DNA of 64,000 nt from Terriglobia bacterium (GTDB taxonomy: Bacteria > Acidobacteriota > Terriglobia > UBA7540): the NCBI GenBank assembly GCA_030041095.1, contig JASHON010000073.1, positions 79,534 to 143,533 on the forward strand. The letters run 5' to 3'. The notes beneath the pieces are model-generated. The model saw only the letters and a list, made by a program, of their open reading frames with translations, was not told the DNA's origin and ran no database searches. The translations under genes and the position numbers were made by a program. The first letter of the stretch is position 1. Each line of letters starts with the position of its first letter. Below, piece by piece: positions 49,090-59,765 of this stretch.

Positions 49090-51432
49090 TCACCGCTGCT
49101 CCCGGAGCTCCGGATTCAAGCGATAGGCCAGGCTGAGCTCGCGGGCTGCATCTTGCGTGCGGCCAAGGCGGCTGAGAGCCTGCGCCATGTGCAAGTGGAT
49201 CACTCCGATATTGGGACCGCTTTGTAAGGCCTGCGTATATTCCTGGATCGCCTCGTCGAACTTGCCCTCACCCGCCAAGGCAACACCCAGGCTGTCCAGG
49301 AACGCCGGCTCGTGCGGCTTCGTCTTCAGAGCCTGTTCGATGTATCGGATCGCTTCATCGTACTGGTGTTCATTGGCCAGAGCATATCCGAGATTGTTGT
49401 CCAACTCCGCGCTCTCGCTGTGCAGTTCGATCGCCTTTTCAAGGGCTGCAATAGCCGGTTCGTATTGGCCGCTTTCGTTCAGAACCTCGCCCAGGCTCTC
49501 GTATGCTCGTCCGTCGCTCGGCTGGAGGGCAATAGCCCGCTGATACTTCGCTGTGGCAGCGTCGTACTGCTTCCCGACGCGCAGCACGTTACCCCAGTTC
49601 AAGTAGGCCAGGGCATTGTTGGGATCAAGTTCAACGGCCCTTTGATATTTGGCAACGGCGCCGTCGAAGTTCCGTTGGAGATAGAGCACGTTACCCCAGC
49701 CGATGTAAGCCAGAGCGTTCTTCGGATCAAGCTGGATCGCCTTCTGATATTGGAGGAGGGCGGCATCGTATCTCGCCTGGCTGTATAGCACGTTACCGTA
49801 TGCGTAGCAGGCGAGGGCATACTTCGGATCGATTTGGATCGCCTTCTTGTATTGAGCCGCGGCCGCGTCGTAGTTCTTCTGAAGATGCAGCACGTTGCCC
49901 AAGTCGTAGTAAGCGAAGGCATCGTTCGGATCAAGCTCGATGGCCTTCCGATACTGGGCAGCGGCGGCTTCGTATTTGTTCTGAAGATACAGCACGTTGC
50001 CCAAGCTGAGGTAAGCGAGGGCATAGTTCGGATCATGCTGGATCGCCTGCTGGTATTGGGCAACGGCAGCGTCATCTTTCTTCTGGAGATGCAGCACGTT
50101 GCCCCAGCCCACGTAGGCGCGGGCATCGTTCGGGTCAAGCTTGATGGCCTGCTGATATTGGGCGCCAGCGGCGTTTTCCTTCTTCTGTTGGTAAAGTACA
50201 TTGCCCCAGTTGTAGTATGCGAGGGCGTACCGGGAATCCACCGCAACGGCCTCCTGATACTTGGCGGCGGCAGCGTCGTACTCCTTTTCGATGTACAGCA
50301 CGTTGCCCCAGCCGAGATAGGCGGCTGCATCACTTGGGTCAAGTTCGGCAGCCTTCTGATATTGGGCGGCGGCGGCGTCATACTTCCTCTGGTCGTACAG
50401 CGCGTTACCCCAGCCGAGATACGCGAGGGCATACTTCGGATCCAATTCGATGGCCTTCTGATATTGGGCGCTGGCGGCCTCTTGCTTCTTCTGTTGGTGT
50501 AGTACGTTACCCCAGTCGTAGTATGCGAGGGCGTACTTGGGATTGAGATCGACGGCCTTCTGATACTTGGCGACGGCGGCGTCATAGTCCTTCTGAAGGT
50601 ACAACACGTTACCCCAGCCGACGTAAGCGGGCGCATATCCTGGGTCAAGTTCGGCGGCCTTCTGGTAGCCGGCGGCGGCGGCGTACTTCTTCTGCTGGTA
50701 TAGCACATTAGCCCAGTTGTAGTAAGCAAGGGCATACTTGGGATTGATCTCGCAGGCCTTCCGATACTCCGTGGCGGCCGCGTCGTACTTCTTTTGGAAG
50801 TACAACACATTGCCCCAGTTGTAGTAAGCGAAGGCATCCTTGTGGTCCACCTCACTAGCCGTCCGATACTTGGCGGCAGCAGCGTCGTACTTCTTTTGCA
50901 CGTACAGCACGTTGCCCCAGTTGTTGTAGGCAGCAGCGTTTTTCGGATCGAGCTCAAGGGCCTTCTGGTACCAGGATACGGCCTCGTCATACTTTCCCTG
51001 ATCGTAGAGCACGTTACCCAAGCCGAGGTATGCGGGCGCATATTTCGGGTTCAGTTCGGCAGCCTTCCGATATTCGGCGGCGGCGTCAGCGTAATGATGT
51101 TGCCGCGAATAGGCGTTCCCAAGCCGCACGGCCGCCCGCGCCGCGTCAAGGCGATGCTCGTGCCGGTAACTGCTGTGCACAACGAAGGCGACGGCCACCA
51201 ACGCAAAGACGCCGAAAAAAACGGACAACCTGCGCCAACGCCTCACAACTGTTGCGTGCGCACGCGCGAAGGCCTGCCACGCCCCGAGCCAGTCGGCAGG
51301 AATTCCGGAGCGAGCGCTCAATTCTTCAAGGTTCCCGGCTGCTGCCAGATCGGCAAGCGTGCGAATTCCTACGTGCTCTAAACTGGCTGCATACGATGGG
51401 TTAATGCCGGAAATCCGCGAGATGGGTTTCAT
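49090..51432 (-). CDS. Membrane-anchored TPR protein with helix-hairpin-like N-terminus
   Basis: This 780-residue protein has an N-terminal DUF4332/helix-hairpin-like segment (residues 1-55: ISGINPSYAASLEHVGIRT). A basic stretch and one TM helix follow (VFFGVFALVAVAFVVHSS, about residues 71-88), then about 20 tandem TPRs to the C-terminus. The middle repeats are near-uniform (WGNVLYLQKKYDAAAAKYQ, then ELDPKYALAYY), 34 residues each; one copy near residues 233-265 is 33 long. The arginines before the helix favour a cytoplasmic N-terminus and periplasmic TPRs. Its ATG overlaps the stop of the upstream gene (ATGA). No enzyme motif is present. Confidence 0.85.
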   Translation of the reverse strand: MKPISRISGINPSYAASLEHVGIRTLADLAAAGNLEELSARSGIPADWLGAWQAFARAHATVVRRWRRLSVFFGVFALVAVAFVVHSSYRHEHRLDAARAAVRLGNAYSRQHHYADAAAEYRKAAELNPKYAPAYLGLGNVLYDQGKYDEAVSWYQKALELDPKNAAAYNNWGNVLYVQKKYDAAAAKYRTASEVDHKDAFAYYNWGNVLYFQKKYDAAATEYRKACEINPKYALAYYNWANVLYQQKKYAAAAGYQKAAELDPGYAPAYVGWGNVLYLQKDYDAAVAKYQKAVDLNPKYALAYYDWGNVLHQQKKQEAASAQYQKAIELDPKYALAYLGWGNALYDQRKYDAAAAQYQKAAELDPSDAAAYLGWGNVLYIEKEYDAAAAKYQEAVAVDSRYALAYYNWGNVLYQQKKENAAGAQYQQAIKLDPNDARAYVGWGNVLHLQKKDDAAVAQYQQAIQHDPNYALAYLSLGNVLYLQNKYEAAAAQYRKAIELDPNDAFAYYDLGNVLHLQKNYDAAAAQYKKAIQIDPKYALACYAYGNVLYSQARYDAALLQYQKAIQLDPKNALAYIGWGNVLYLQRNFDGAVAKYQRAVELDPNNALAYLNWGNVLRVGKQYDAATAKYQRAIALQPSDGRAYESLGEVLNESGQYEPAIAALEKAIELHSESAELDNNLGYALANEHQYDEAIRYIEQALKTKPHEPAFLDSLGVALAGEGKFDEAIQEYTQALQSGPNIGVIHLHMAQALSRLGRTQDAARELSLAYRLNPELREQR
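49550..51110 (-). repeat. 102-bp coding tandem repeat (TPR array)
   Basis: The TPR-coding DNA consists of about 15 successive 102-bp units sharing recurrent words such as cagcacgttgccccag on the plus strand. The high similarity between units points to recent duplication or gene conversion; one unit has lost a codon in frame. Confidence 0.8.
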
Positions 51433-52319
51433 GACGTTTTTTGAGCCAACCCGGCTCCGAGGCGGCTGGTGACGCGGCGGTAGGAAGACACACCCATCGC
51501 AGCCTTAAGGGCGGTAATTTTATTCTGTAATTCCTGTCCTGGATCGGTAGTGGAGGGAAGGGCCTGGATCTCCGCGATCGCGGCCTGCGCCAGCTCCGGG
51601 GAGAGCGACCAGAATCTCCCTTCATCCTCGATTAGCGTGATCATGTGGCTTTTTACCGTGATCCAGTCAAAGCGCTTGGCTAACACTTCCATCTGAATTT
51701 GCATTTTTCCATCGAGTTCTTCGTGAATTTGTTCGTAAACAAAGTCTAGAAGTCCGTTTGAAACACTTTGCGATCGCGGCGCCTGGCCCGGAGCGGCGGG
51801 GTATGACAAGCCACGAAGCCGGCCCACGACGCCTGCAAGGATGTGTCCGCCAGCGGCCGCTCCTCCTCCCCCACCTCCAATCGTGAGAGCGTTCATCAGC
51901 CCCCAATGGCTGAGCCCGTCACAGACAACTGCGCCCACAATCGCGGCCATAGCGGCTATGAAACCTGCATAGATATAGGTGAAGTGGCACTTCATCAGGC
52001 CCAGACCCACCCAAGACCGGAATCGTTGCCACAGCCGCACTGCCGCAAACAGCAGGGCAAGAATTAGGGCCAGCAGTAAGACCACCACAGTGTCCCACAG
52101 CGGGTCGCTCTGATGATGCGAACTCGCGACGGGGCCCGCCACGCCGTGTGCGGGAAGCGCAGGCCGTGGAGCGCTGGCAACGGCGGACGGCACTGATTGG
52201 GCGTGTGCCGAGGATGTCTGTCTTTGACTCTGTTGGGCTTGAGGAGGAAGCGCGCACACGAGCACGGGTGTGCCGAGGCTGTAAGCAAGCCCCAAGACCG
52301 CGAGAATACTCGCTTTCAA
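51429..52319 (-). CDS. Exported two-TM protein, co-translated with the TPR protein
   Basis: This 296-residue protein has a signal-like N-terminus (ILAVLGLAYSLGTPVLVCA), then a Gln/Ser/Pro/Ala-rich stretch (residues ~25-72). TM1 (LWDTVVVLLLALILALLFAAV), TM2 (FTYIYAGFIAAMAAIVGAVVC), a Gly/Ala-rich linker (GGGGGGAAAGGHILAGVVG) and a soluble helical C-terminal domain (residues ~185-296: LLDFVYEQIHEELDGKMQI) follow. No family is recognised. The stop overlaps the next start by ATGA. The pair looks like a two-component membrane assembly of unknown purpose, with no enzymatic signature. Confidence 0.7.
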   Translation of the reverse strand: MKASILAVLGLAYSLGTPVLVCALPPQAQQSQRQTSSAHAQSVPSAVASAPRPALPAHGVAGPVASSHHQSDPLWDTVVVLLLALILALLFAAVRLWQRFRSWVGLGLMKCHFTYIYAGFIAAMAAIVGAVVCDGLSHWGLMNALTIGGGGGGAAAGGHILAGVVGRLRGLSYPAAPGQAPRSQSVSNGLLDFVYEQIHEELDGKMQIQMEVLAKRFDWITVKSHMITLIEDEGRFWSLSPELAQAAIAEIQALPSTTDPGQELQNKITALKAAMGVSSYRRVTSRLGAGLAQKTS

Positions 52320-52589
52320 GACGCACCCCCTCGGGGTAGCGTGATTATATCATGGACAATAGCAAAGGCAATTGCGGTGTCGTTCCGGTCAAACGCCGAT
52401 TCAATACAAACCATATTTCTTGGCTCGAAGGCCCTCTGTAGGCTTCCTCGCAACGGCCCGCCTCTGCCGGTTCGGGAACCACCTCTTCCCTTCCGTACTG
52501 CCGGCTTTGACTCTCCCGATCATTCCCCTTTTCTGACACCCCTTCTTTTCCCAGATTTGGCTCTCCGCCTGAGATGAGCGTTGGCGCGT

Positions 52590-52675
52590 CTTCGTCAGCA
52601 CCAGTGCTTCCGCCTTTTGCGCCTCTCTGCGGCTTGGCGTCTTTGCGAGAAACCGTTGTTCTCTTCGCCATCGTC
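52590..52675. repeat. Interspersed cgcaaagacgccaag-type repeat
   Basis: The plus strand carries cgcctctctgcggcttggcg followed by tctttgcgag. This is a widely seen bacterial intergenic word (translated as SRKDAKPQRGAK). The surrounding 52320-52880 gap holds no other recognisable feature. Confidence 0.55.
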
Positions 52676-52887
52676 ACCCCTCAAAAAGTGTCCTGTTTGT
52701 CCCCACTGTCTCATGGCGCTTTGATAGGCTGGAAGCGGACGTTTTCCGGTTATTCGAAGGTGAGACCCTCCCCTACCCAAACGAAGAAGCCGGGCATGGC
52801 TTGGAGCAGTTGGCAACATTCTCGACAGCTCCGTACGAGGTGCGGAGTTAAGGCGTTCGATGATGAAGGCAGTGCGATTTTTTGTGA

Positions 52888-53040
52888 CCAACAAACCCAG
52901 TAAGTATTTGAAAATAAACGTCAGTCTTTTCGCTGTTACCAACAAACCCAGCAAGTATTTGAAAACAACATAGTTATACGGTATGCACGGTTCGTATCCC
53001 AGTAAGTATATGAAAAATAAACTAGATATTAGTTCAGTGT
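52888..53040. repeat. Three-unit 51-bp tandem repeat
   Basis: The core cccag(t/c)aagtatttgaaaa recurs at 52896, 52947 and 52998, exactly 51 bp apart each time. The first two units share ccaacaaacccag as well; the third is more diverged. 51 bp is 17 codons, and the plus frame reads TNKPSKYLKINVSLFAV, then TNKPSKYLKTT before a stop. The surrounding DNA is A+T-rich compared with the neighbourhood. A partial unit may precede it. It is probably the remains of a coding or satellite repeat. Confidence 0.7.
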
Positions 53041-53153
53041 GACCACGCGGATCGAGCGGCATGGGTGTGAGAAACGCGCAAGGGGGCGACAGCCAGCAGC
53101 ACGGGGGAATTCCTGCTATGGCATGAGAATCTGTGCTCTCCTAATCGTCAGAG

Positions 53154-54749
<1,596 letters not shown>

Positions 54750-55025
54750 CTATCTACCCACGCGGCGCCAACCTCCAGATCGGGCACGGGATACGTCAGT
54801 GGGAACTGGTGAGGCGCTGCCACTGCGCCCATGATCGGTAAGCGTAGCAGATATGTCCAATGAAACGTCGGACATATTTTGATGATGCGGGTGGCTCATG
54901 CATCGCGCTTCTGGCGATGTGTGCGGCTCGAAGCTTCGCAGAGCCGGCGAAGAGCGCCGTGCCTGGATCATCCGCGCCACTGGCAATGCGGCCCAGCCAG
55001 CGGATCGTTCAGGGTCGCGTTGAAG

Positions 55026-55053
55026 TTGGAGTGGCGGCGAGCCGTGATATACT
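55026..55053 (+). promoter_or_regulatory. Candidate promoter for the second VPS10 gene
   Basis: TTGGAG and TATACT are separated by 16 bases, with the -10 about 40 bases before the ATG and aaggaa as ribosome site. It is judged by eye only. Confidence 0.4.
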
Positions 55054-55095
55054 CCATATCCTTCGTCCACTCGTTTCAAAAAGGAAACAGTAGAG

Positions 55096-58000
55096 ATGCT
55101 TCGACGCTGCCACGTTTTGCACGCCCTGCCGCTTATGATTCTTGCAGGATTGGCCCCCGGGTTCGCAGCGAATCCACCCTCGGCCCCGCCGATGCCGGTC
55201 CAGATTGCCGGAATGCGATGGAGGCTGATCGGGCCATTTCGCGGCGGCAGAGCGCTTGCCGTTACGGGCGTTCCGGGCCAGCCGGATGTGTTCTATTTCG
55301 GCGCAGTCGACGGTGGCGTATGGAAATCAGTCGATGCCGGCGGGGTATGGAAGCCGGTGTTTGACGGAGAGCCTTATGCATCGATCGGAGCGATCGCCGT
55401 GGCGCCTTCCGACCCTCGGGTGATCTACGTGGGAACGGGCGAGGCGGATATGCGCTCAGACATTTCGCCAGGCAACGGAATGTATAAATCGACCGACGCC
55501 GGCCGGACGTGGCAATTCTGCGGCCTGAGCGACTCCCAGCAAATTGGCAGCATCGTTGTGGATCCGCACAATCCGGATATTGTTTTCGTGGCGGCGCTCG
55601 GCCACGCTTACGGCCCCAATGCGCAGCGCGGCGTTTTTCGCTCGACGGATGGTGGCAAGACGTGGCAGAGAGTGCTTTACAAGAATGAGAACACGGGCGC
55701 CATCGATCTTTCCATGGACCCGCAGGATCCGCAGGTGATCTACGCCGCGCTCTGGCAAACGCGGCGGCCGCCTTGGAACGTTTATCCGCCCTCAAACGGG
55801 CCGGGCAGCGGCTTGTATAAATCGACGGATGGAGGAAACACGTGGGCTCAGCTCGAAGGCCACGGGCTGCCCTCAGAGGGCTTGGGCCGCATCGGCGTTT
55901 CCGTTTCACCCGCGGACCCGCAACGCGTTTACCTGATCGTTGACTGCAAAGAGGGCGGTCTCTACCGCTCGGACGATGCAGGCAAGACTTGGAAACTGAT
56001 GGATAACGAAGGGCGCATTTGGACGCGTGGCTGGTATTTCGGCGGTATCACTGCGGACCCGAAAGATCCGAACACCGTTTACGTGGCCGACACGTCTCTC
56101 TACCGCTCTCGCGATGGCGGGAAGAGTTTCGTCGCCATCAAAGGCGCGCCCGGCGGGGATGATTATCATACGCTTTGGATCAGCCCAAACGATCCGAGAT
56201 CCATGATCCTGGGAAGCGATCAAGGCGTGATTATCAGCGTGGACGATGCTAAGACCTGGAGCTCGTGGTATAACCAGCCGACAGGCCAGTTCTATCATGT
56301 GGCAACGGACCATCGGTTTCCGTTCTGGGTTTACGGAGCGCAGCAGGATAGCGGCTCCATGGCGCTGCCCGAGCGGAGCCTTTACGGAACGCTCTCCAGC
56401 CTCGATTGGTATCCCATTTCGGTTGGAGGAGAAGCCGGCTACATCGCTCCCGATCCGTTGCATGCCGGGGTGCTTTACGGCGTGTCGTTTGGCTCCTCGG
56501 TTTCGCGTTATGACATGGCGAACGGCCTCAACCGCTCCGTGTCCCCGCCGCTTGCTCACCCGGGAAATTACCGGCAAACGTGGACGCTGCCTCTCGTATT
56601 CTCTCCCAAAAACCCGCACGCGCTTTATTTTGGAAGCCAGGTGCTCTTTGAGACGCTCGATGGCGGCAGCCACTGGACGGTGATCAGCCCGGATCTCACT
56701 CGCCCGCATCCCGGCATCCCTCCCAACCTCGATCCATCCACGATGCGGGACACGAACGGAACGCCGCCGCGCGGAGTCATCTATACGATTGCTCCTTCAC
56801 CGCTTAAGGCGGGAACGGTATGGATTGGAACCGACGACGGCGTCATTCAGGTGACGCATGACGACGGCAAAAGCTGGAGCGACGTGACTCCGCCGCAGCT
56901 TACGGCGTGGAGCAAAGTGAGCCTGATCGAAGCTTCCCCTTTCAACGTGAACGCGGCTTACGCCGCTGTGGATCGCCATCGCCTCGACGATTTCAGGCCG
57001 TATATTTACGCCACGCACGACGGCGGAAAAACGTGGGAGCTCATCTCGCACGGCATACCGGACGGGAGCTTCGTAGGAGCGGTGCGCGAAGACCCCAAGA
57101 GGCAAGGTCTGCTTTATGCCGGAACTGAGACCGGCGTTTTTGTTTCGTTCAACGACGGCGGGGATTGGCAGCCGCTGCAGCTTAACCTGCCCCACGCCTC
57201 CATTCGAGACCTCGCCATTCGCGATAACGACCTGGTTGTTGCCACCCATGGCCGCGCTTTGTGGGCGCTGGACGATCTCACGCCGCTTCGCCAGATCAGC
57301 GCGCGCACCGAGCGCAGCCCGGCATGGCTTTTCAAGCCAGAGACGGCATACCGCATTCAATCGGGACACGACGAGGGCACGCCGCTCCCGCCGGAAACAC
57401 CGCAAGCGCAGAATCCGCCCAAGGGAGCTATCTTTGACTATATTCTGCGCTCCAATGCCGCCGGGCCCGTGACTCTAACCATCGTCGATCCCAGCGGCAA
57501 AATGGCCCGTGAGTTTTCGAGCGCTCAAGTCTTTCGGCCGGTGAATCCGCGTCTTCTGGATATTCCGATGTATTGGATCAAGCCTCCCGAGCGGCTCAGC
57601 GCAACCGCAGGAATGCATCGCTTCACATGGGATTTGCACTATGCCGGAGCCGGCCGGGCGAATCCCGCGTTTGCAATGTTTGGCGGAGGTGAAGGGCCGT
57701 GGGCCGTTCCGGGAACTTATAAGGTGGAATTGGAAGTGGATGGCCGCACCTATTCCCAGCCCTTAACCATCGCCATGGATCCGAACGTTGACACCACTCG
57801 CGACGCTCTCGAGGCACAGTTCGAGGCCGCAGAACAAACTTTGGGCTTAATCGGAGAGGTGAGGCGGATCATGCGGGAGGGCGCGCAACTGACGCGCGCC
57901 ATTCACACCCTGGAGCCCAAGGTTGAGGGTCATGGCAATGCCGAGCACGCGCTCAGCAACCTTTTTGGCAACGTTCAGGCCGTGCTGGGTATCACACACC

Positions 58001-58299
58001 CGATGACCAATCCGGATTATTCCGGCCTGGGCGGCGCTCCGCCGCCGCTCTTCAGCATTCGCCGGCTCAGCGGATCGCTTTCGATGTTGGAAAACGCGAT
58101 CGAAAGTGGAGCTTCGGCGCCATCGGAGGATGCCGCCACGGCTTTGGCAGCCGACCGGCGGGAAGCGGCCCTCCTCGAGAGCAAATGGCAGGCCACGGTT
58201 CTGGCGAACCTGCCCAAAGTGAATGCGCTGCTTCGAAGCGATGGGTTGCATCCCCTCGCAGCGTCGGAGAAAGCCGATGGGCGGGCCGCAGGGCATTAG
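55096..58299 (+). CDS. Exported VPS10/sortilin-like BNR-repeat propeller protein (paralogue 2)
   Basis: This 1067-residue protein has a signal peptide (LHALPLMILAGLAPGFAA) and the same layout as the 22300 gene: Asp-box blades (YKSTDAGRTWQFCG, FRSTDGGKTWQRV, QVTHDDGKSWSDV), LIGPFRGGRALAVTGVPG near the start, WYPISVGGEAGYI mid-protein, and the C-terminal GMHRFTWDLHYAGAG region with a helical end. The proteins are clearly paralogous but are far apart and have diverged substantially. The role is unknown; secreted sugar- or peptide-binding is possible. It is followed by a GNAT gene in the same direction. Confidence 0.86.
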   Translation: MLRRCHVLHALPLMILAGLAPGFAANPPSAPPMPVQIAGMRWRLIGPFRGGRALAVTGVPGQPDVFYFGAVDGGVWKSVDAGGVWKPVFDGEPYASIGAIAVAPSDPRVIYVGTGEADMRSDISPGNGMYKSTDAGRTWQFCGLSDSQQIGSIVVDPHNPDIVFVAALGHAYGPNAQRGVFRSTDGGKTWQRVLYKNENTGAIDLSMDPQDPQVIYAALWQTRRPPWNVYPPSNGPGSGLYKSTDGGNTWAQLEGHGLPSEGLGRIGVSVSPADPQRVYLIVDCKEGGLYRSDDAGKTWKLMDNEGRIWTRGWYFGGITADPKDPNTVYVADTSLYRSRDGGKSFVAIKGAPGGDDYHTLWISPNDPRSMILGSDQGVIISVDDAKTWSSWYNQPTGQFYHVATDHRFPFWVYGAQQDSGSMALPERSLYGTLSSLDWYPISVGGEAGYIAPDPLHAGVLYGVSFGSSVSRYDMANGLNRSVSPPLAHPGNYRQTWTLPLVFSPKNPHALYFGSQVLFETLDGGSHWTVISPDLTRPHPGIPPNLDPSTMRDTNGTPPRGVIYTIAPSPLKAGTVWIGTDDGVIQVTHDDGKSWSDVTPPQLTAWSKVSLIEASPFNVNAAYAAVDRHRLDDFRPYIYATHDGGKTWELISHGIPDGSFVGAVREDPKRQGLLYAGTETGVFVSFNDGGDWQPLQLNLPHASIRDLAIRDNDLVVATHGRALWALDDLTPLRQISARTERSPAWLFKPETAYRIQSGHDEGTPLPPETPQAQNPPKGAIFDYILRSNAAGPVTLTIVDPSGKMAREFSSAQVFRPVNPRLLDIPMYWIKPPERLSATAGMHRFTWDLHYAGAGRANPAFAMFGGGEGPWAVPGTYKVELEVDGRTYSQPLTIAMDPNVDTTRDALEAQFEAAEQTLGLIGEVRRIMREGAQLTRAIHTLEPKVEGHGNAEHALSNLFGNVQAVLGITHPMTNPDYSGLGGAPPPLFSIRRLSGSLSMLENAIESGASAPSEDAATALAADRREAALLESKWQATVLANLPKVNALLRSDGLHPLAASEKADGRAAGH

Positions 58300-58330
58300 C
58301 ATAGATATCCATGGAAGCAGGAGAAGATCG

Positions 58331-58852
58331 ATGACGGATTGGACAGAGCCGCTCAACATCAGGCCGGCGCGGCCCGGCGACGCCAAAGAGATTGCGCGCA
58401 TTTACAACCAGGGCGTGCAGGACCGCGTGGCGACTTTTGAAAACTCCTATGTTTCTCCCGAAGAGCGGTACCTTTGGCTCGTGGCGCGCCCCGAGCGGTA
58501 CCCGGTGCTGGTGGCTGAGGTTAAACACACCCTCATGGGCTGGGCGTCTCTCTCGCCCTACAGTCCGAGAGCCTGTTACAACGGCATTGCCGAACTCTCC
58601 ATCTACATCGACCGCAGCCTGCGAGGCCACGGCGTGGGGATGGAGCTGATGAAGGGCATGCAGAATGCCGCCCGAGACAAAGGCTATACGAAGCTCGTCG
58701 GACGCATCATGGAAACCAACCAGCCCGGCCGCAAGCTGTGCGAAGCCACCGGCTGGCGCGAAGTGGGCGTGCACGCCAAGCACGCAAAGCTCGCAGACGA
58801 ATGGCATGACCTCGTGCTGGTGGAGTTTCTCATTCCGGAAAATCAGAAGTAG
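58331..58852 (+). CDS. GNAT acetyltransferase (phosphinothricin acetyltransferase-like)
   Basis: This 173-residue N-acetyltransferase has the start pattern NIRPARPGDAKEIARIYNQGV and VATFENSYVSPEERYLWL of the Pat/PhnO-like branch. The acetyl-CoA loop is SLRGHGVGMEL, followed by GRIMETNQPGRKLCEATGWREVG. aggag precedes the ATG. Such enzymes acetylate amino acids, glutamine-synthetase inhibitors or small amines; the substrate is unknown. It follows the VPS10 gene by 31 bp. Confidence 0.9.
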   Translation: MTDWTEPLNIRPARPGDAKEIARIYNQGVQDRVATFENSYVSPEERYLWLVARPERYPVLVAEVKHTLMGWASLSPYSPRACYNGIAELSIYIDRSLRGHGVGMELMKGMQNAARDKGYTKLVGRIMETNQPGRKLCEATGWREVGVHAKHAKLADEWHDLVLVEFLIPENQK

Positions 58853-58855
58853 AAA

Positions 58856-59749
58856 CTAAATGCGCACGGTTTTAAGGTAGCGCAGGGTCTTGACGATATT
58901 TTGAGGAGCTTCGCGGCTTTCGTCTTCCACAAAGTAATGCTTGATGCCGATGTGCTCCCCTTCTCTTAGAATTCCTCGCATATCGACGCGGCCGGTTCCG
59001 AGCGGGACGTCCCACTCCACCGGGATGCTCACTTTGTAGTCACTCACCGGCGGGCCTTTGCGCATGTCTTTGAGATGAAGCAGCCGGAATCGGCTTGGAT
59101 ACCGGCGTAAGTAAGCTACAGGGCTTTGCCCGCCCGCCACAACCCAAAACACGTCCATCTCAAAATTCACGTACTCGCGCGCGGTTTCTTCGATGAGCGT
59201 GTCGTAGAGCGGTTTGCCCTTGTAGGGCTGGAATTCGTAATCGTGATTGTGGTGGCAGAATTCGAGCCCGGCAGCCTTCAGTTGCCTGCCCCATCGATTG
59301 TAATTTGCGGCGACTCGCCGGCAAAGCTCGAGGGTGAAAGGTCCCTGATGAGGAATCCAGGCGTTCACGACGAAGGCCGCGCCCAAAGTGTGAGCGTCGC
59401 GGATGACGCCCGCGAGATCGGACTCGTACTGTTCGTAGGTGGCCATCATGCTGGGGCAAGGCAAACCCACCGAATCCAGCTCCCGCCGGAACTGGGAAGC
59501 CGTCAGCCCGTAGAGCTCCGGTGCCTCGATTTCCGTATAGCCCACCTTCTTCGCATAGGCTATCTGTGCGCGGACGCTTTGAGCGTCTCCCCGCTTGATT
59601 TGGTTTCGGAGGCTGTAGAGCTGCAGGCCAAACGGCCCGTGAAACAATGGGCCCTCCGATCCCGGCGGTATCGCGCTGCCTCGGCGTGCGAAAAACGGCG
59701 TCAAAAATCCTGCGCTTGCAACCCTCAAAAAGCTTCTGCGTGAAGTCAT
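58856..59749 (-). CDS. Tat-exported sugar phosphate isomerase/epimerase-like TIM barrel
   Basis: This 297-residue protein begins with a twin-arginine signal (MTSRRSFLRVASAGFL). The xylose-isomerase-like barrel (AP_endonuc_2) carries metal-site-like residues in EIEAPELYG, EFCHHNHDYEF, NFEMDVFWV and LLHLKDM. It likely acts in the periplasm on a sugar or cyclitol. It converges on the GNAT gene with a 3-bp gap and lies downstream of DUF1634 on the same strand. Confidence 0.86.
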   Translation of the reverse strand: MTSRRSFLRVASAGFLTPFFARRGSAIPPGSEGPLFHGPFGLQLYSLRNQIKRGDAQSVRAQIAYAKKVGYTEIEAPELYGLTASQFRRELDSVGLPCPSMMATYEQYESDLAGVIRDAHTLGAAFVVNAWIPHQGPFTLELCRRVAANYNRWGRQLKAAGLEFCHHNHDYEFQPYKGKPLYDTLIEETAREYVNFEMDVFWVVAGGQSPVAYLRRYPSRFRLLHLKDMRKGPPVSDYKVSIPVEWDVPLGTGRVDMRGILREGEHIGIKHYFVEDESREAPQNIVKTLRYLKTVRI

Positions 59750-59765
59750 CCTGGCCTCCTGTGAG

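Noticed and set aside
49599..51041. Long Pro/Arg/Thr-rich frames overlapping the TPR array
   Set aside because: They are frame shadows of the 102-bp repeat units of the TPR gene, with biased, repetitive composition.
49550..51110. CRISPR-like appearance of regularly spaced repeats
   Set aside because: The period of 102 bp is in frame and encodes TPRs; there are no short palindromic repeats with unique spacers and no cas genes.
52345..52677. 110-codon minus-strand frame starting MTMAKRTTVSRKDAKPQR
   Set aside because: The N-terminus is the translation of a widespread intergenic repeat (cgcaaagacgccaag), and no family or ribosome site supports it.
52888..53040. CRISPR array candidate (three repeats, 51-bp period)
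   Set aside because: Only three copies exist, the repeat core decays, and the interior is not spacer-like; no cas genes are near.
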